Shown here piece by piece: positions 39,514 through 48,525 of a stretch of DNA of 64,000 bases (positions are counted from its first letter, which is position 1; every line of letters starts with the position of its first letter). The notes under the pieces are model-generated. The model was not told the origin of the DNA, ran no database searches, and saw nothing but the letters and a program-made list of their open reading frames with translations. The stretch spans positions 2,258,001-2,322,000 of the forward strand of contig NZ_JAQNDL010000001.1 in NCBI RefSeq assembly GCF_028368995.1, in the 5' to 3' direction. Source of the stretch: Nannocystis bainbridge. GTDB lineage: Bacteria > Myxococcota_A > Polyangia > Nannocystales > Nannocystaceae. The translations under genes were made by a program, and so were the position numbers.

Positions 39514-41136
39514 GTGCTCCCTCGTGGGCCTCTGCGTCCCGTCGTGCTGACCCTCTCGGCCGGCCTCCTCGCGCTCGGCTGCCGGGCCGATGGCGCGCCG
39601 ATCGACGACGACACCGGCAGCGACACCGGCACCGGCAGCGACACCGAGGCCAGCGACGTCCCGAGCCCCGGCTTCCTCAACCCGGCGCTCGGCGACTTCA
39701 TCGTCTCCAGCACGCAATATGTCCCAAAGGACATCGTCGTCCAGAAGATCACCGTGGGCAACACCCAGCTGATCATCGACGGCCAGACCGCCGGCACGCT
39801 CGGCCCGGGTAGCGCGCTCGGCGAACTGACCGGCGATCGTCTGCGGATCTTCCTCCACGGCGCCCTCGCGCTCGGCACCCACACCCTGCAGATGGCCTCG
39901 CACACCCCCGAAGGCCCGCTGTTTTCGGCCGAGCTGACCATGAACGTCACGGCGCCGGAGATCCAGTTGCCGCGGGTCTGGACCGAGCTCGAGCCCGACC
40001 CGCGCGATGTCGGCGACGCCCTGCTCGTCAGCGGCGCCGGCTCTGACAGCCTCCTCGGCGTCCTCGCTCGCGGCCCCGTCCCGACGCTCCGCCTCTACCG
40101 CGCGGATGCCGACACCTGGGCCGAGACGCCCTTGCTCGAGACTACACTCAAGGGACATGTCCCGGAGGCCATGGCCTTCGCGCCAGGTATCGCCGCGCTC
40201 GCGCTGCCGCCGACGCCCGGCAGTGACATCAGCGTCGTGCGCATCGCCTATCGCCGCGGCATGCCGGGCGACGCCATCGTCACCCACGACTTCACGATCG
40301 CCCCCGAGGCGGGCATCGGCCCCCTGCAGACGGCCGTCGACCTGTCGGCCGACATCTTCGGCCACGCCGAGTTCACCATGCTCGGTCGGCCCTTCCTCCT
40401 CGGCGACGTCCTGTTCGCGGAGTTCATCGCCGCCGACGACGCCGAGATCCCTCACCCCGGCGATCGCGGCATCGCCTACGTGCGACGAAGCAGCGATCGC
40501 AGCAACTGGTCGCCGCCGGAGCGGGTCCCGACCGCGAAACCGCTCGATCTCGACGCACTCGGCCCCGCGCTCTCCCTGCCACACCTCAGCCTCGGCGCCG
40601 GCATCTCCGTGCGCCTCGGTCAGCGCCTCACCGGCATTCTCTCCCTCTCGGACGCCGGCGCCGCCCTCGTCTCCGAGCCGGGCGAGGACATCGACCTGCT
40701 GCCCGGCGTGCCCGCGGTCCTCAGCACGATCTCCAGCAACCTCGGCGCCCGCACCGTCGCCGCCGTCACCCCCGATCGAGGCGTCGGCATCGCGTTCCTC
40801 GGCACCACCGGCAAGCCCGACAACACCGCCGTCACCGTCCCCCGCGAGAAGCTGCCCGACGCCCGCATCACCGCCCAGCCCGCCGCCGGCGTCCTCCTCG
40901 GCTACTCCGTGTTCCTCCTGCCCTACGGCGACGCCGCGCCCGTGCACCTGGTGTTCGGCGACGGCATGCGCACCTACGTCTTTCCGCTCGTCGACCCCGA
41001 GCCGCTGTCGTGCCGCGCCGTCGCGCTGATGCCCAGCCTCGGGGGGAACCTCGACGCCCCGGGCATCCCGCTCGCCTGCCTTCAGGGCGAATCGCTGCGC
41101 GTCGGCGTCCTCAAGGCGGGCCCCGCCGAGCTCTGA
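39514..41136 (+). CDS. Large lipoprotein with Asp/Thr-rich linker
   Basis: 540 residues from a GTG at 39514. The signal peptide ends in L-L-A-L-G-C. The linker DDDTGSDTGTGSDTEASD follows, then an IPT/TIG- or Ig-like region (PGFLNPALGDFIVSSTQYVP and ITVGNTQLIIDG) and a long beta-rich part, possibly a propeller (RIAYRRGMPGDAIVTHDF, VRRSSDRSNWSPPE and GTTGKPDNTAVTV). The function is unknown; an outer-surface location is likely. A perfect palindrome (39719-39734) encodes Y-V-P-K-D-I. A second phased pair (CATG at 40156 and 40170) encodes K-G-H-V-P-E-A-M. Confidence 0.7.
   Translation: MLPRGPLRPVVLTLSAGLLALGCRADGAPIDDDTGSDTGTGSDTEASDVPSPGFLNPALGDFIVSSTQYVPKDIVVQKITVGNTQLIIDGQTAGTLGPGSALGELTGDRLRIFLHGALALGTHTLQMASHTPEGPLFSAELTMNVTAPEIQLPRVWTELEPDPRDVGDALLVSGAGSDSLLGVLARGPVPTLRLYRADADTWAETPLLETTLKGHVPEAMAFAPGIAALALPPTPGSDISVVRIAYRRGMPGDAIVTHDFTIAPEAGIGPLQTAVDLSADIFGHAEFTMLGRPFLLGDVLFAEFIAADDAEIPHPGDRGIAYVRRSSDRSNWSPPERVPTAKPLDLDALGPALSLPHLSLGAGISVRLGQRLTGILSLSDAGAALVSEPGEDIDLLPGVPAVLSTISSNLGARTVAAVTPDRGVGIAFLGTTGKPDNTAVTVPREKLPDARITAQPAAGVLLGYSVFLLPYGDAAPVHLVFGDGMRTYVFPLVDPEPLSCRAVALMPSLGGNLDAPGIPLACLQGESLRVGVLKAGPAEL
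39719..39734. repeat. In-gene palindrome ATGTC-N6-GACAT
   Basis: A perfect copy inside the mature part of the lipoprotein gene, read as Y-V-P-K-D-I. The V-P-K-D/G/A signature recurs where the element is read in this frame in other genes (V-P-K-G-Q near 62165, V-P-K-A-R near 63845). Confidence 0.7.
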
Positions 41137-41274
41137 GGGGCCCTCGCCACCGCCGCCGGAGCCGCGGGAGGGCGCATCGCTCGTGATCGATCGCTCACGC
41201 CGTCGCCGCGGCGGTGGCGACCGATCTGCCGCCGCTGCCGCCGCCCGCGAAGTGGCGCCCACGGGAGCCGCCGA

Positions 41275-41280
41275 TATACT
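41275..41280 (+). promoter_or_regulatory. Putative -10 element TATACT before the GTG at 41290
   Basis: TATACTGC ends just before a GTG that starts V-S-V-L-R. The spacing (9 nt from the hexamer to the start) implies a leaderless transcript. It matches the arrangement at 21445. No clear -35 is visible. Confidence 0.45.
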
Positions 41281-41289
41281 GCCCACCTC

Positions 41290-42327
41290 GTGTCGGTGCT
41301 CCGCAAGATCGCCCTCGGACTCGTCCTCCTCGTCCTGATCCTCCTCGGCCTCGCCGCCTGGATGTTGCGCTCGCGCGCCGAGGCGATTCCCGACGAACTG
41401 CCCGCGATCAACGTCGCCGAGGCCGACCCGCAAAAGCTCGTCATCCCCGGGAGCGGCGGCCTCGGCGACCTCGTGCTCGCCGACCTCAAGGGTCGCACCG
41501 TCTACCTGATCGTCGAGGACCGCGAGAGCATGGCTGCCCGCGAATCGTCCGCGATGAGCCGCGCCATGGCCCGCTGGGGCTATCCGGACACCGTGTCCGG
41601 TTTCGCCGTCGGCGACGCCGACGGCTTCGCCCTCCTCGCCTCGAAGATCGAAGAGTTCGTCGGACCGATGCGGCCCGAGCTGCGGCTGCCGCTCTACATC
41701 GACTTTCAGGGCGCCGTCACCAAGACTTTCAAACTCCCGAAAGGCCACGTCGGGATCGTCGTCATCGACCCGACCGGCGCCGTCGCCTATCGCCACAGCG
41801 GCAAGATGGAGCCGGCCGAGATTGAGAAGCTGCGCGGCCTCCTGGGAGCGACGCTCCCAGTCGTGAGCCCCGCCCCCGCGTTCAAGGTCGGCGAGCTCGA
41901 CAACGCCGCCTGCGCGGGCCGCACCTGCGCCATGGTCTTCCTCGGAGGTCCGGTCGCCCGCAAGGACATCCCCGGCGGCAAGCAGGGCTTCGAAGGCAGC
42001 AACGACGACAGCATGAAGCAGTTCGCCAAGCCCGACGTTCGCCTGGCCGGGATCGTCGTCGACAGCGACACGAAGCTCGATTCGGGCAAGGTCGGCGCCC
42101 AGCTCGTCGGCCAGATCGACGGCGCCGAGCTCAAGCACTGGAAGACCGCCCCCGACAGCAGCGAGGCCCGCGCAGCCTTCCAGATCCCCGCCGGCGAGGC
42201 TGCCCTCGTCGTCCTCGATCCGCAGGGCAACGTCGTCATGCGCGAGCTCGGCCGCGTGCCGATGTACAAGTTCGGCATCCTCTCCGAGTTCATCGGCGTC
42301 GAGCTCAGCGACCGCGACGAGCCCTGA
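41290..42327 (+). CDS. Membrane-anchored protein with two thioredoxin-like-fold halves, unknown function
   Basis: 345 residues. The N-terminal helix IALGLVLLVLILLGLAAWML anchors it, with the bulk outside. Two similar halves each end in a strand with a cofactor-like turn: GIVVIDPTGAVAYRHSGKMEPAEIEKLRGLL near 155-186, and ALVVLDPQGNVVMRELGRVPMYKFGILSEFI near the C-terminus. These resemble the end of thioredoxin/peroxiredoxin-like folds (beta-beta-alpha after V-x-D-x-x-G). No CxxC is present at the expected first-helix position. CAGRTC in the middle is the only Cys pair. The role is unknown. Confidence 0.55.
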   Translation: MSVLRKIALGLVLLVLILLGLAAWMLRSRAEAIPDELPAINVAEADPQKLVIPGSGGLGDLVLADLKGRTVYLIVEDRESMAARESSAMSRAMARWGYPDTVSGFAVGDADGFALLASKIEEFVGPMRPELRLPLYIDFQGAVTKTFKLPKGHVGIVVIDPTGAVAYRHSGKMEPAEIEKLRGLLGATLPVVSPAPAFKVGELDNAACAGRTCAMVFLGGPVARKDIPGGKQGFEGSNDDSMKQFAKPDVRLAGIVVDSDTKLDSGKVGAQLVGQIDGAELKHWKTAPDSSEARAAFQIPAGEAALVVLDPQGNVVMRELGRVPMYKFGILSEFIGVELSDRDEP

Positions 42328-42482
42328 TCTCCGGGGCCGCCGCCGTCCTGCCGTCGCAACCTCGTCCGGGGCGACGACCGGCCTCTCGACCTCGTGCTTC
42401 ACGCTCGCCGGTCTCTCGACCTCGTCCGCCGCGCCGAGCGGCTGCGCCGCCGAGTCCTGCTGCCGATCGAGCTCGCGGCGTC

Positions 42483-43202
42483 TCAGCAGAGCGCCGAGAG
42501 GCCCTCGACGTCGACGAGCACGACCGTGCGTCCGAGCAGATTGACGAGGCCTCGCTTGCGAAAGCTCGCCAGCGCCAGCGAAATGGTCTCGCGGGTCGAC
42601 CCGATCAAGTTGGCCATCTCTTGATGCGTGATCTTGAGGTCGACCTTGATCCCATCGTCGGTCTCGTGCCCGTACTCGCGGCCGAGCTCGAGTAGCAGCG
42701 CCGCCAGCTTGGCGTGGACGTCGCGGAACACGAAGTGCTCGAGCCTGGTCTCCGCGGTGCGCCGCCGCTGGGCCAGCACCTGGGAGAAGCGGAACGCGAG
42801 CACCGGGTCGGAGAAGATGAGGTCTCGCAGGGGTTCTCGCGGCAGTAGCGCCACGATCGCGTGCTTCATCACCTCCGCCATCTCTTCGCGCGGCGCGCCC
42901 GTAAATACGCACAGCTCCCCGAAGAACGCCCCTGGCCCGTGGTAGTCGAGGGTCAGCTCCTTGTCGTCGCGCGACACCTTGCTGCACTTGACCCGGCCGC
43001 CCTGCAGGAAGAACACGTGCTCGCCCGGGTCGCCCGGCAAGTACACGATCTGTCGCCGGCGAAATTCCTTGATCTCCACCACCGCGGCGAGCGCCCTCAA
43101 GTGCTCGCCGCCCACGCCCTCGAACAGTGGGATCTTGCGCAGGTACCAGAGCACCCGGCGCTCGTCCCTGGGCGGAGCAGGCTCCTTGGCGGCTTGATGC
43201 AT
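42483..43202 (-). CDS. Crp/Fnr-family transcriptional regulator
   Basis: 239 residues. The cNMP-binding domain holds FEGVGGEHLRALAAVVEIKEFRRRQIVYLPGDPGEHVFFLQGGRVKCSKVSRDDKELTLDYHGPGAFFGELCVFTG. The long dimer helix follows, and the winged helix-turn-helix is ITHQEMANLIGSTRETISLALASFRKRGLV (about residues 190-220). The four N-terminal Cys of an Fnr iron-sulfur cluster are absent, so it is probably a Crp-type sensor of another signal. It is divergent from the HAD nucleotidase gene across 103 bp. Both promoters must lie there. 42328-42482 downstream has a duplicated GGTCTCTCGACCTCGT-like phrase and no gene. Confidence 0.9.
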   Translation of the reverse strand: MHQAAKEPAPPRDERRVLWYLRKIPLFEGVGGEHLRALAAVVEIKEFRRRQIVYLPGDPGEHVFFLQGGRVKCSKVSRDDKELTLDYHGPGAFFGELCVFTGAPREEMAEVMKHAIVALLPREPLRDLIFSDPVLAFRFSQVLAQRRRTAETRLEHFVFRDVHAKLAALLLELGREYGHETDDGIKVDLKITHQEMANLIGSTRETISLALASFRKRGLVNLLGRTVVLVDVEGLSALC

Positions 43203-43305
43203 GCGCGCTCTCGCTACCTCCTAAACTACGAGGCTTTGCGGATCCGCGCAATCTGGGAAACGCTCCGCCATCAGCGGCCTGCGCTGCTACCCTGAGAGTT
43301 CCCCC

Positions 43306-44847
43306 ATGTCGATCGCCAGCGGGCTCCCGTCTCCCATCCGCAGAGTGCTTCAGGAGGGCGAGCTCGTCCTCGAAGCTCCGTTCACCCGCCGGATCTTCAC
43401 CAACCGCGACCTCGCGTTCGACCAGATCGGCGTCATCGGCTTCGACATGGATTACACCCTGGCGCTCTATCGCCAGGAAGAGCTCGAGGCGCTGTCGATC
43501 CGCTGCACCCTCGACAAGCTGATCGCCCGCGGCTACCCCGAAGCGCTGCGCGACACGCAGGCCGATCCTGCGTTCGCGATCCGCGGCCTCGTGGTCGACA
43601 AGACGTACGGCAACATCATCAAGATGGACCGGCACGGTTACGTCGGGCGCGCCTATCACGGCAAGAACCTGCTGCCCAAGCCGACGCGCAAGGCCCTCTA
43701 CCGCGCCCAGCGCCTCGGTACCGAGCGCGAGCGCTTCGCCCCGGTCGACACCCTGTTCGCGCTGCCCGAAGTCACCATGTACGCCGAGGTCGTCGACTGC
43801 ATCGACCAGCGACCCGACCTGTGGCCCTCCGGCCCGCCGACGTACACGCAGGCGTGGACCGACGTGCGCGAGTGCATCGACCAGGCTCATCAAGACGGCT
43901 CGCTCAAGGACCTGATCCAGGCCGACCTCCCGCGCTACTTCCAGCTCGACCTCGAGCTCGGACCGACGCTCCACAAGTTCCGCTCGGCCGGCAAGCGCCT
44001 GTTCCTCCTCACCAACAGCCTCCTGCCCTACACCGAGTCGGTGCTCGGCTACGTCCTCGGCGGGCAGATGTCGGCCTACGCCACCTGGCGCGACTACTTC
44101 GACTGGGTCATCGTCGGCGCGCGCAAGCCGGAGTTCTTCACCGGCAACAATCCGTTCCAGGAGCTCGACGCGACCGCCAACCCGCTCGGACGCCCCACCG
44201 GCGAGCCGCGCCGCGGCCGGATCTACAACGGAGGCAATCAGCTCGGGCTGCAAGCCGCGCTCGGTGTCCACCCCGACGAGGTGCTCTACGTGGGCGACCA
44301 CATCTACGGCGACATCGTCCGCAGCAAGAAGAGCTCCGGCTGGCGCACCGCGCTGGTCGTCGAGGACCTCGAGCACGAGCTCGGCATCCGCCGCGACCGC
44401 CAGATCCCGCTCAAGGAGGTCGAACAATTGTCGTCCCTCCGGATCTCGCTCGCCGACGAGCTCTCGGCGCAACGCTATCTGTCGCGCCTGCTCGCGCGCA
44501 TGACTCCCGACGATCTGGTCCGCCAGGGCGTCGCCCCCGAGGCGGCGGAGAGCCTGCTCGCCGACACCCGAATCCAGGTCCGGCGCCGCTTCGACCGCCT
44601 CCGCAAGTACGAGGAAGAGATGGCTGCCACCCTGGAGCGCCGAATCGCCGATGTCGACGAGGCCTTCAACCCCTACTGGGGCTCGGTGTTCGCCGCTCGC
44701 CGCGATTCGAGCCGCTTCGGCGCGCAGGTCGAGAGCTACGCCTGCATCTACACCAGCCGCGTCACCAACTTTCGCTACATCTCGCCGACCCGCTACTTCC
44801 ATTCGCCCCACGGCTCGATGTCCCACTGGCACTCGTCCGCCAAGTGA
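43306..44847 (+). CDS. HAD-superfamily 5'-nucleotidase (cN-II type)
   Basis: 513 residues with the layout of HAD-IG purine 5'-nucleotidases. The catalytic FDMDYTLALY is at 46-55 (D47 and D49). VVDKTYGNIIKMDRHGYVGRAYHG follows, then KRLFLLTNSLLPYTESVLGYVLGG (motif II Thr/Asn), then RKPEFFTGNNPF and VLYVGDHIYGDIVRSKKSSGWRTALVVEDLE (motif IV D and conserved K). It should dephosphorylate purine nucleotides (IMP/GMP-like) in the cytoplasm. The next gene begins 15 bp downstream. No palindromic elements are seen. Confidence 0.9.
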   Translation: MSIASGLPSPIRRVLQEGELVLEAPFTRRIFTNRDLAFDQIGVIGFDMDYTLALYRQEELEALSIRCTLDKLIARGYPEALRDTQADPAFAIRGLVVDKTYGNIIKMDRHGYVGRAYHGKNLLPKPTRKALYRAQRLGTERERFAPVDTLFALPEVTMYAEVVDCIDQRPDLWPSGPPTYTQAWTDVRECIDQAHQDGSLKDLIQADLPRYFQLDLELGPTLHKFRSAGKRLFLLTNSLLPYTESVLGYVLGGQMSAYATWRDYFDWVIVGARKPEFFTGNNPFQELDATANPLGRPTGEPRRGRIYNGGNQLGLQAALGVHPDEVLYVGDHIYGDIVRSKKSSGWRTALVVEDLEHELGIRRDRQIPLKEVEQLSSLRISLADELSAQRYLSRLLARMTPDDLVRQGVAPEAAESLLADTRIQVRRRFDRLRKYEEEMAATLERRIADVDEAFNPYWGSVFAARRDSSRFGAQVESYACIYTSRVTNFRYISPTRYFHSPHGSMSHWHSSAK

Positions 44848-44862
44848 GCGACGCTCGCGCGC

Positions 44863-45282
44863 ATGAAGTCGTACCGCGAAGAGCTGTGGTTCCAGACCGA
44901 CTCCCGACGCGCCTACCTCAACATCACCGGGCAGGTCGAGGCCGCGGTCCGCAAGAGCGGCGTGCGTGAGGGGCTCTGCCTCGTCAACGCGATGCACATC
45001 ACCGCCAGCGTCTACATCAACGACGACGAGCCCGGCCTGCTGCAGGACTATGACGACTTCCTCGAGCGCCTGGCACCGCACGCGCCGACCAGCCACTACC
45101 GGCACAACCGCACCGGCGAGGACAACGGCGACGCCCACATCAAGCGCCAGTTGATGGGGCGGGAGGTGGTCGTGGCCATCACCGAAGGCAAGCTCGACTT
45201 CGGCCCCTGGGAGCAGATCTTCTACGCCGAGTTCGACGGCCGCCGCCGCAAGCGAGCGCTGATCAAGATCATCGGCGAGTGA
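44863..45282 (+). CDS. YjbQ/UPF0047 family protein
   Basis: 139 residues, the family length. [67 protein letters not shown] and [62 protein letters not shown] match UPF0047 throughout. The H-x-T, D-x-x-E and H-x-x-x-x-x-G residues form the predicted metal/phosphate pocket. Members have weak thiamine-phosphate synthase activity, but the real role is uncertain. It is probably co-transcribed with the nucleotidase, 15 bp upstream. Confidence 0.9.
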   Translation: MKSYREELWFQTDSRRAYLNITGQVEAAVRKSGVREGLCLVNAMHITASVYINDDEPGLLQDYDDFLERLAPHAPTSHYRHNRTGEDNGDAHIKRQLMGREVVVAITEGKLDFGPWEQIFYAEFDGRRRKRALIKIIGE

Positions 45283-46021
45283 TGCCGCGACGTCATCGAG
45301 GCGACCGCCGATACAAGCGGCGACCCGAGGACCCAGCAGGGCCCGTCGCCGCGGCCCGGAGGCCTGATCGCCGACCGGGCGAGAAGCCCCACACTCCGAG
45401 CCCGAAGGCTGCCATGCCGGGAACCGTTCGTATCGCTCGCTCCTGACTGTGACACGAATCGTCGCGTCGTCCGGAGTTGGGCGCAGCGCTGCCCGGGCGA
45501 AGGCGGTTCTTTCCACGCCGCCCTTCGGCATCACAGTCTCGGACATGTGAATCGCCCTGGCCACGGCACCAGAGTATCGCCTCCCCCGCGGCGCGCCAGG
45601 TCCGACGATTCGTGCTTCCTCACCAAATATCGTTGGGTACACCCAATCGCAGCAGTTCATCCCCAATCACGCTTGCATGCATTAAATCGTGGCACTGCGG
45701 ATCCGCATCGATTAGCTTGTCGACATGGCTCGCGTTCGCGCCATTGTTGGAGTCACCCATGCTCGCGCCGATCCCCCCGTCGCCAGGCTTTCGCTCGCAC
45801 CTCGGCTCCGACTCTTCGGGGCACAGCCATCGCGCCGCTTTGTCAGCATGGCAATGACCTGTCTCTGAAGCCATGGCATCCCCAACTCCAGTGGGTCCCC
45901 CCCCGCCCGCGCTGCCCAACGCTACTTGGGTGCACTCCTGCAAACAGGCTCTCACGCCCTCTATGACCCTGTTTACGCTTGGCAAGCTCCGTGCAGAGGC
46001 CGCGGCCAACAGGAGCCCTGT
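45283..46021. other. Long intergenic region with a comparatively AT-rich patch and an inverted repeat
   Basis: No convincing gene is visible in 739 bp. Short frames here lack RBS and normal codon bias. The patch 45620-45760 is noticeably richer in A/T than its surroundings. It holds the inverted repeat TTGGGT-AC-ACCCAA (45633-45646), a candidate operator or activator site. A sigma-54 promoter lies at the right end. One half-element GGACATG is near 45541. Confidence 0.6.
45980..45994 (+). promoter_or_regulatory. Sigma-54 (-24/-12) promoter
   Basis: TTGGCAAGCTCCGTGCA places GG at 45981-45982 and GC at 45993-45994 with exactly 10 bases between, as required for RpoN promoters (consensus TGGCAC-N5-TTGC). 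Predicted transcription would start near 46006, just upstream of the AGGAG ribosome-binding site and the ATG at 46022. The downstream gene itself encodes a sigma-54-activator-like protein. Confidence 0.75.
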
Positions 46022-47341
46022 ATGACCGAGACCTGTCCTGCCTCGACCTCCCCCGCCCGCGATCCCGTCGCCGCCATGAACTCCATCCCGGTGGTTCAGG
46101 ACATCTCCCCCCCCAACGCCGAGCGCGTCGTTCGCCAGGTCGCGCTCCGCGTCGTCGCAGGCCCCGAAGCAGGCCGTATCTTTACGTTCGATCACGAAAT
46201 CGCCGGCGGTCCGCTCCGTGGCGGACGAAGCGAGCTCTGCGACCTCGTGCTCCGCGATCCGCGGGTCAGCGACCTGCACTTTCAGCTCGCCGCGCAGCGC
46301 GGGGGGCTGATCGTCCGAGACCTCGACAGCGCCACCGGCATCCTCGTCGGCGACATTCGCGTGCGCGAGGCCTTGCTGACCCCCGGGGCATGCTTCTCTG
46401 TCGGGGGCACCCGCCTCGAGCTGGTCGCGCTCGAGCTCTGCGACGTGCCCCTGCCGCCATTTTGTCGCTTCGGCGACCTTGACGGCAGCAGCACGGCGAT
46501 GCGGCTGCTGTTCTACCGCCTGGCCGAGCTGATGGCGCGACCCGGGCGCTGTCACGGGCTGTTCTCCGGCGAGGCCGGGACAGGCAAGGCCCTCGCCGCT
46601 CGCAGCCTCCACCTCATGGGTCCCGATCGGGACGCACCCTTCGTCGTCGTCGATCTGCGCCGCCTCCCCCGCGATCAAATCGACACCGAGCTGTTCGGAA
46701 CACCGGCCCGTCGCGGGCGGCTGGCCGAGGCCGCCGGCGGCACGCTGCTCTTGCAAGCCGTCGACGAGCTCCCGCTGGCTTCCCAGGCCGCCCTCGATCG
46801 TGCCCTTATCGCCGCTCCCGTCCGGCTCCTCGCCACCGCCCGGCGCGACTTGCAGCGCCTTGCCGCTGCCGGCCTGTTCGACCGCGACCTACACGCGCGC
46901 CTCGGCGGCTTCCACGTCGTGCTCGCTCCCCTGCGCGAGCGGGGTCGGGATGTCGTGCTCCTGGCCGAGCGGCTCCTGCTTCGCCTCGGGGTCGACGGCC
47001 GGAGCCGCACGCTCACCGCCGAGGCCGTCGCAGCCATGCGCGAGTACTCGTGGCCAGGCAACGTGCGCGAGCTCGAGTTCGTGGTCGAGCGCGCCCGTCT
47101 GGCCACGGACGGCGCGGTGATCGAGCGCGCCGACCTCGGCCTCGGCCGCGACCTCGACCCGAACCTGGCCCGGGTGGCCGCGCTCATGCACAGCACTCAC
47201 CACGAGGCCGTCGCCGGCTTCGAGACGCTCTATTTCCGTCATCAACTGTGCGCCCACCGGACCAAGATCGCCGCGGCCAGGGCGGCAGGAATGACCGGCG
47301 AGGGGTTTCGCCTGGCGTGCCGCCGCGTCCGGGTGTTCTGA
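46022..47341 (+). CDS. FHA-domain protein with degenerate sigma-54-activator AAA+ domain
   Basis: 439 residues from an ATG with AGGAG 7 nt upstream. The FHA domain spans about 42-138 (GGRSELCDLVLRDPRVSDLHFQL, where R-S and S/H contact phosphothreonine). An AAA+ domain follows with Walker A GEAGTGKA at 183-190, ELFGTPARRGRLAEAAGGTLLLQAVDELPL and a late WPGNVRE at 344-350. Two core features are missing. The GAFTGA loop that contacts sigma-54 is deleted between ELFG and RGRLAEA, and the Walker B Asp-Glu is replaced by Gln-Ala (235-236). The C-terminal Fis-like helix-turn-helix is weak. It is unlikely to remodel sigma-54 holoenzyme; a phospho-dependent DNA-binding or decoy role is plausible. Confidence 0.85.
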   Translation: MTETCPASTSPARDPVAAMNSIPVVQDISPPNAERVVRQVALRVVAGPEAGRIFTFDHEIAGGPLRGGRSELCDLVLRDPRVSDLHFQLAAQRGGLIVRDLDSATGILVGDIRVREALLTPGACFSVGGTRLELVALELCDVPLPPFCRFGDLDGSSTAMRLLFYRLAELMARPGRCHGLFSGEAGTGKALAARSLHLMGPDRDAPFVVVDLRRLPRDQIDTELFGTPARRGRLAEAAGGTLLLQAVDELPLASQAALDRALIAAPVRLLATARRDLQRLAAAGLFDRDLHARLGGFHVVLAPLRERGRDVVLLAERLLLRLGVDGRSRTLTAEAVAAMREYSWPGNVRELEFVVERARLATDGAVIERADLGLGRDLDPNLARVAALMHSTHHEAVAGFETLYFRHQLCAHRTKIAAARAAGMTGEGFRLACRRVRVF

Positions 47342-47547
47342 GAGAGCCTGTCATGTCCGACGATTCGCCTCGCAAATCGACGCCGGCGGCCGACGCTCCA
47401 CCCGGACCTCCGCCACACGTGACGAGCGCGAAGGCGGCGCCGCCAGCCGCTGACCACGTCGGAGAGCTCTTACCTGCCGCGCCAGACAACACCAAGGTCC
47501 GCCACGCGCGGCCCTGGGCTCCTGCCCCGATCGGTCACGCGCGGACT

Positions 47548-48468
47548 TCAGGAGGTCTGCTTGGCCAGCGCCTGCGACAGCGCCACGGCCAAAGGCCGCG
47601 TCATCCGCTCGACGTGCGCGGCGCTGATCGGCGACTCGCCGAACGGGACGAACGGGTCGGCCAGCAGCCCCCGGTTGAGCTCGACGCACAGCACCTGACC
47701 CGGATAGGCCCGTGCGTAGTGATAACCCATGGTCGCGGGGTGGAGCTTGTACGTCACGTTCTCGCGCGCGTCGACGTTGATGGCAGCGAAGGCCGCCTGC
47801 ACCGCCCCGACCAGCTCCCGCGACGACCACAGCGTGCCCTCGCCGTCGGCGGTGATCAGGTCGACCGCCGGTCGCTCGGGCCAGGTCTCGTAGACCGCGG
47901 GCTCGTACGCGTGCCGCAGCGCCGTGACGATCTCGCCGTCGATGCGATCGATGCCGACGGACCGGGGCGCATACGAGTGCAGCTGCAGCGCCAGGCCGGC
48001 GGTCCCGCACAGCCGGCGATAGGCTCGCTCGGTGAGCGCGTGATAGCTGGCGTGCAGCTGCGACAGCAGCGCCTGGTCGGCCGGCTCCTCGATGTACGCC
48101 GCGACCGCCGGAGTCAGCCCGTCGATGACCGCGCCGCGCTGCGACCCCTCGAAGACGCGGTTGCAATCGATGAAGGTCCGCGGCACCAGGCAACGCAGGA
48201 CAAGCGTGCCGAAGCCCTCGGCCGCCAACGTCTCGCTCAGCCACTGCGCAGATTCGGGGGTGCCGATGTCAGTATTGACATAAAAGAATGCCTCGAGCCC
48301 GACGGGCAGCGTCCCCGTCAGCCGCACCCGCGCTGCCTCGTAATCGGCGGTCCGCGTGGCCCCGTGCGGCAGCTCGACGAGCAGCGTCGACGCGCCGGCC
48401 CGCGGCGGCGTATAGGTGACCTCGCAGACGCCCGGGACGGCGACGAAATCCTCGAATACGGTCGGCAT
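47548..48468 (-). CDS. N-formylglutamate amidohydrolase-like protein
   Basis: 306 residues. The FGase-like fold shows LLVELPHGATR near the N-terminus, where the family has a metal-binding PHxG segment. Next are FFYVNTDIGTPESAQWLSE, LRCLVPRTFIDCNR (the conserved SR-x-x-x-D-x-N-R), LHASYHALTERAYRR, LHSYAPRS, and TYKLHPATMGYHYARAYPGQVLCVELNRGLL with the last metal/substrate residues. It would hydrolyse an N-formyl or N-acyl amino acid. No hut genes are nearby, so the substrate is unknown. It converges on the FHA protein gene. Confidence 0.7.
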   Translation of the reverse strand: MPTVFEDFVAVPGVCEVTYTPPRAGASTLLVELPHGATRTADYEAARVRLTGTLPVGLEAFFYVNTDIGTPESAQWLSETLAAEGFGTLVLRCLVPRTFIDCNRVFEGSQRGAVIDGLTPAVAAYIEEPADQALLSQLHASYHALTERAYRRLCGTAGLALQLHSYAPRSVGIDRIDGEIVTALRHAYEPAVYETWPERPAVDLITADGEGTLWSSRELVGAVQAAFAAINVDARENVTYKLHPATMGYHYARAYPGQVLCVELNRGLLADPFVPFGESPISAAHVERMTRPLAVALSQALAKQTS

Positions 48469-48525
48469 CGCGCAGCAGCTTGCCCATCCGCTCTCGAGCT
48501 GTCGACCGGCTCGGCTGATGCAGAC

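Noticed and set aside
29833..45666. A single open frame of about 5,277 codons on the minus strand
   Set aside because: It is antisense to well-supported genes (32533-42327, 43306-45282) and overlaps panB and panC in another frame. Its composition is that of the codon-bias shadow, with long repeats of Val/Glu/Asp/Gly and no domains.
45477..45966. Two overlapping small frames before the sigma-54 promoter
   Set aside because: They lack ribosome-binding sites and normal third-position GC, and look random; the region is better read as regulatory.
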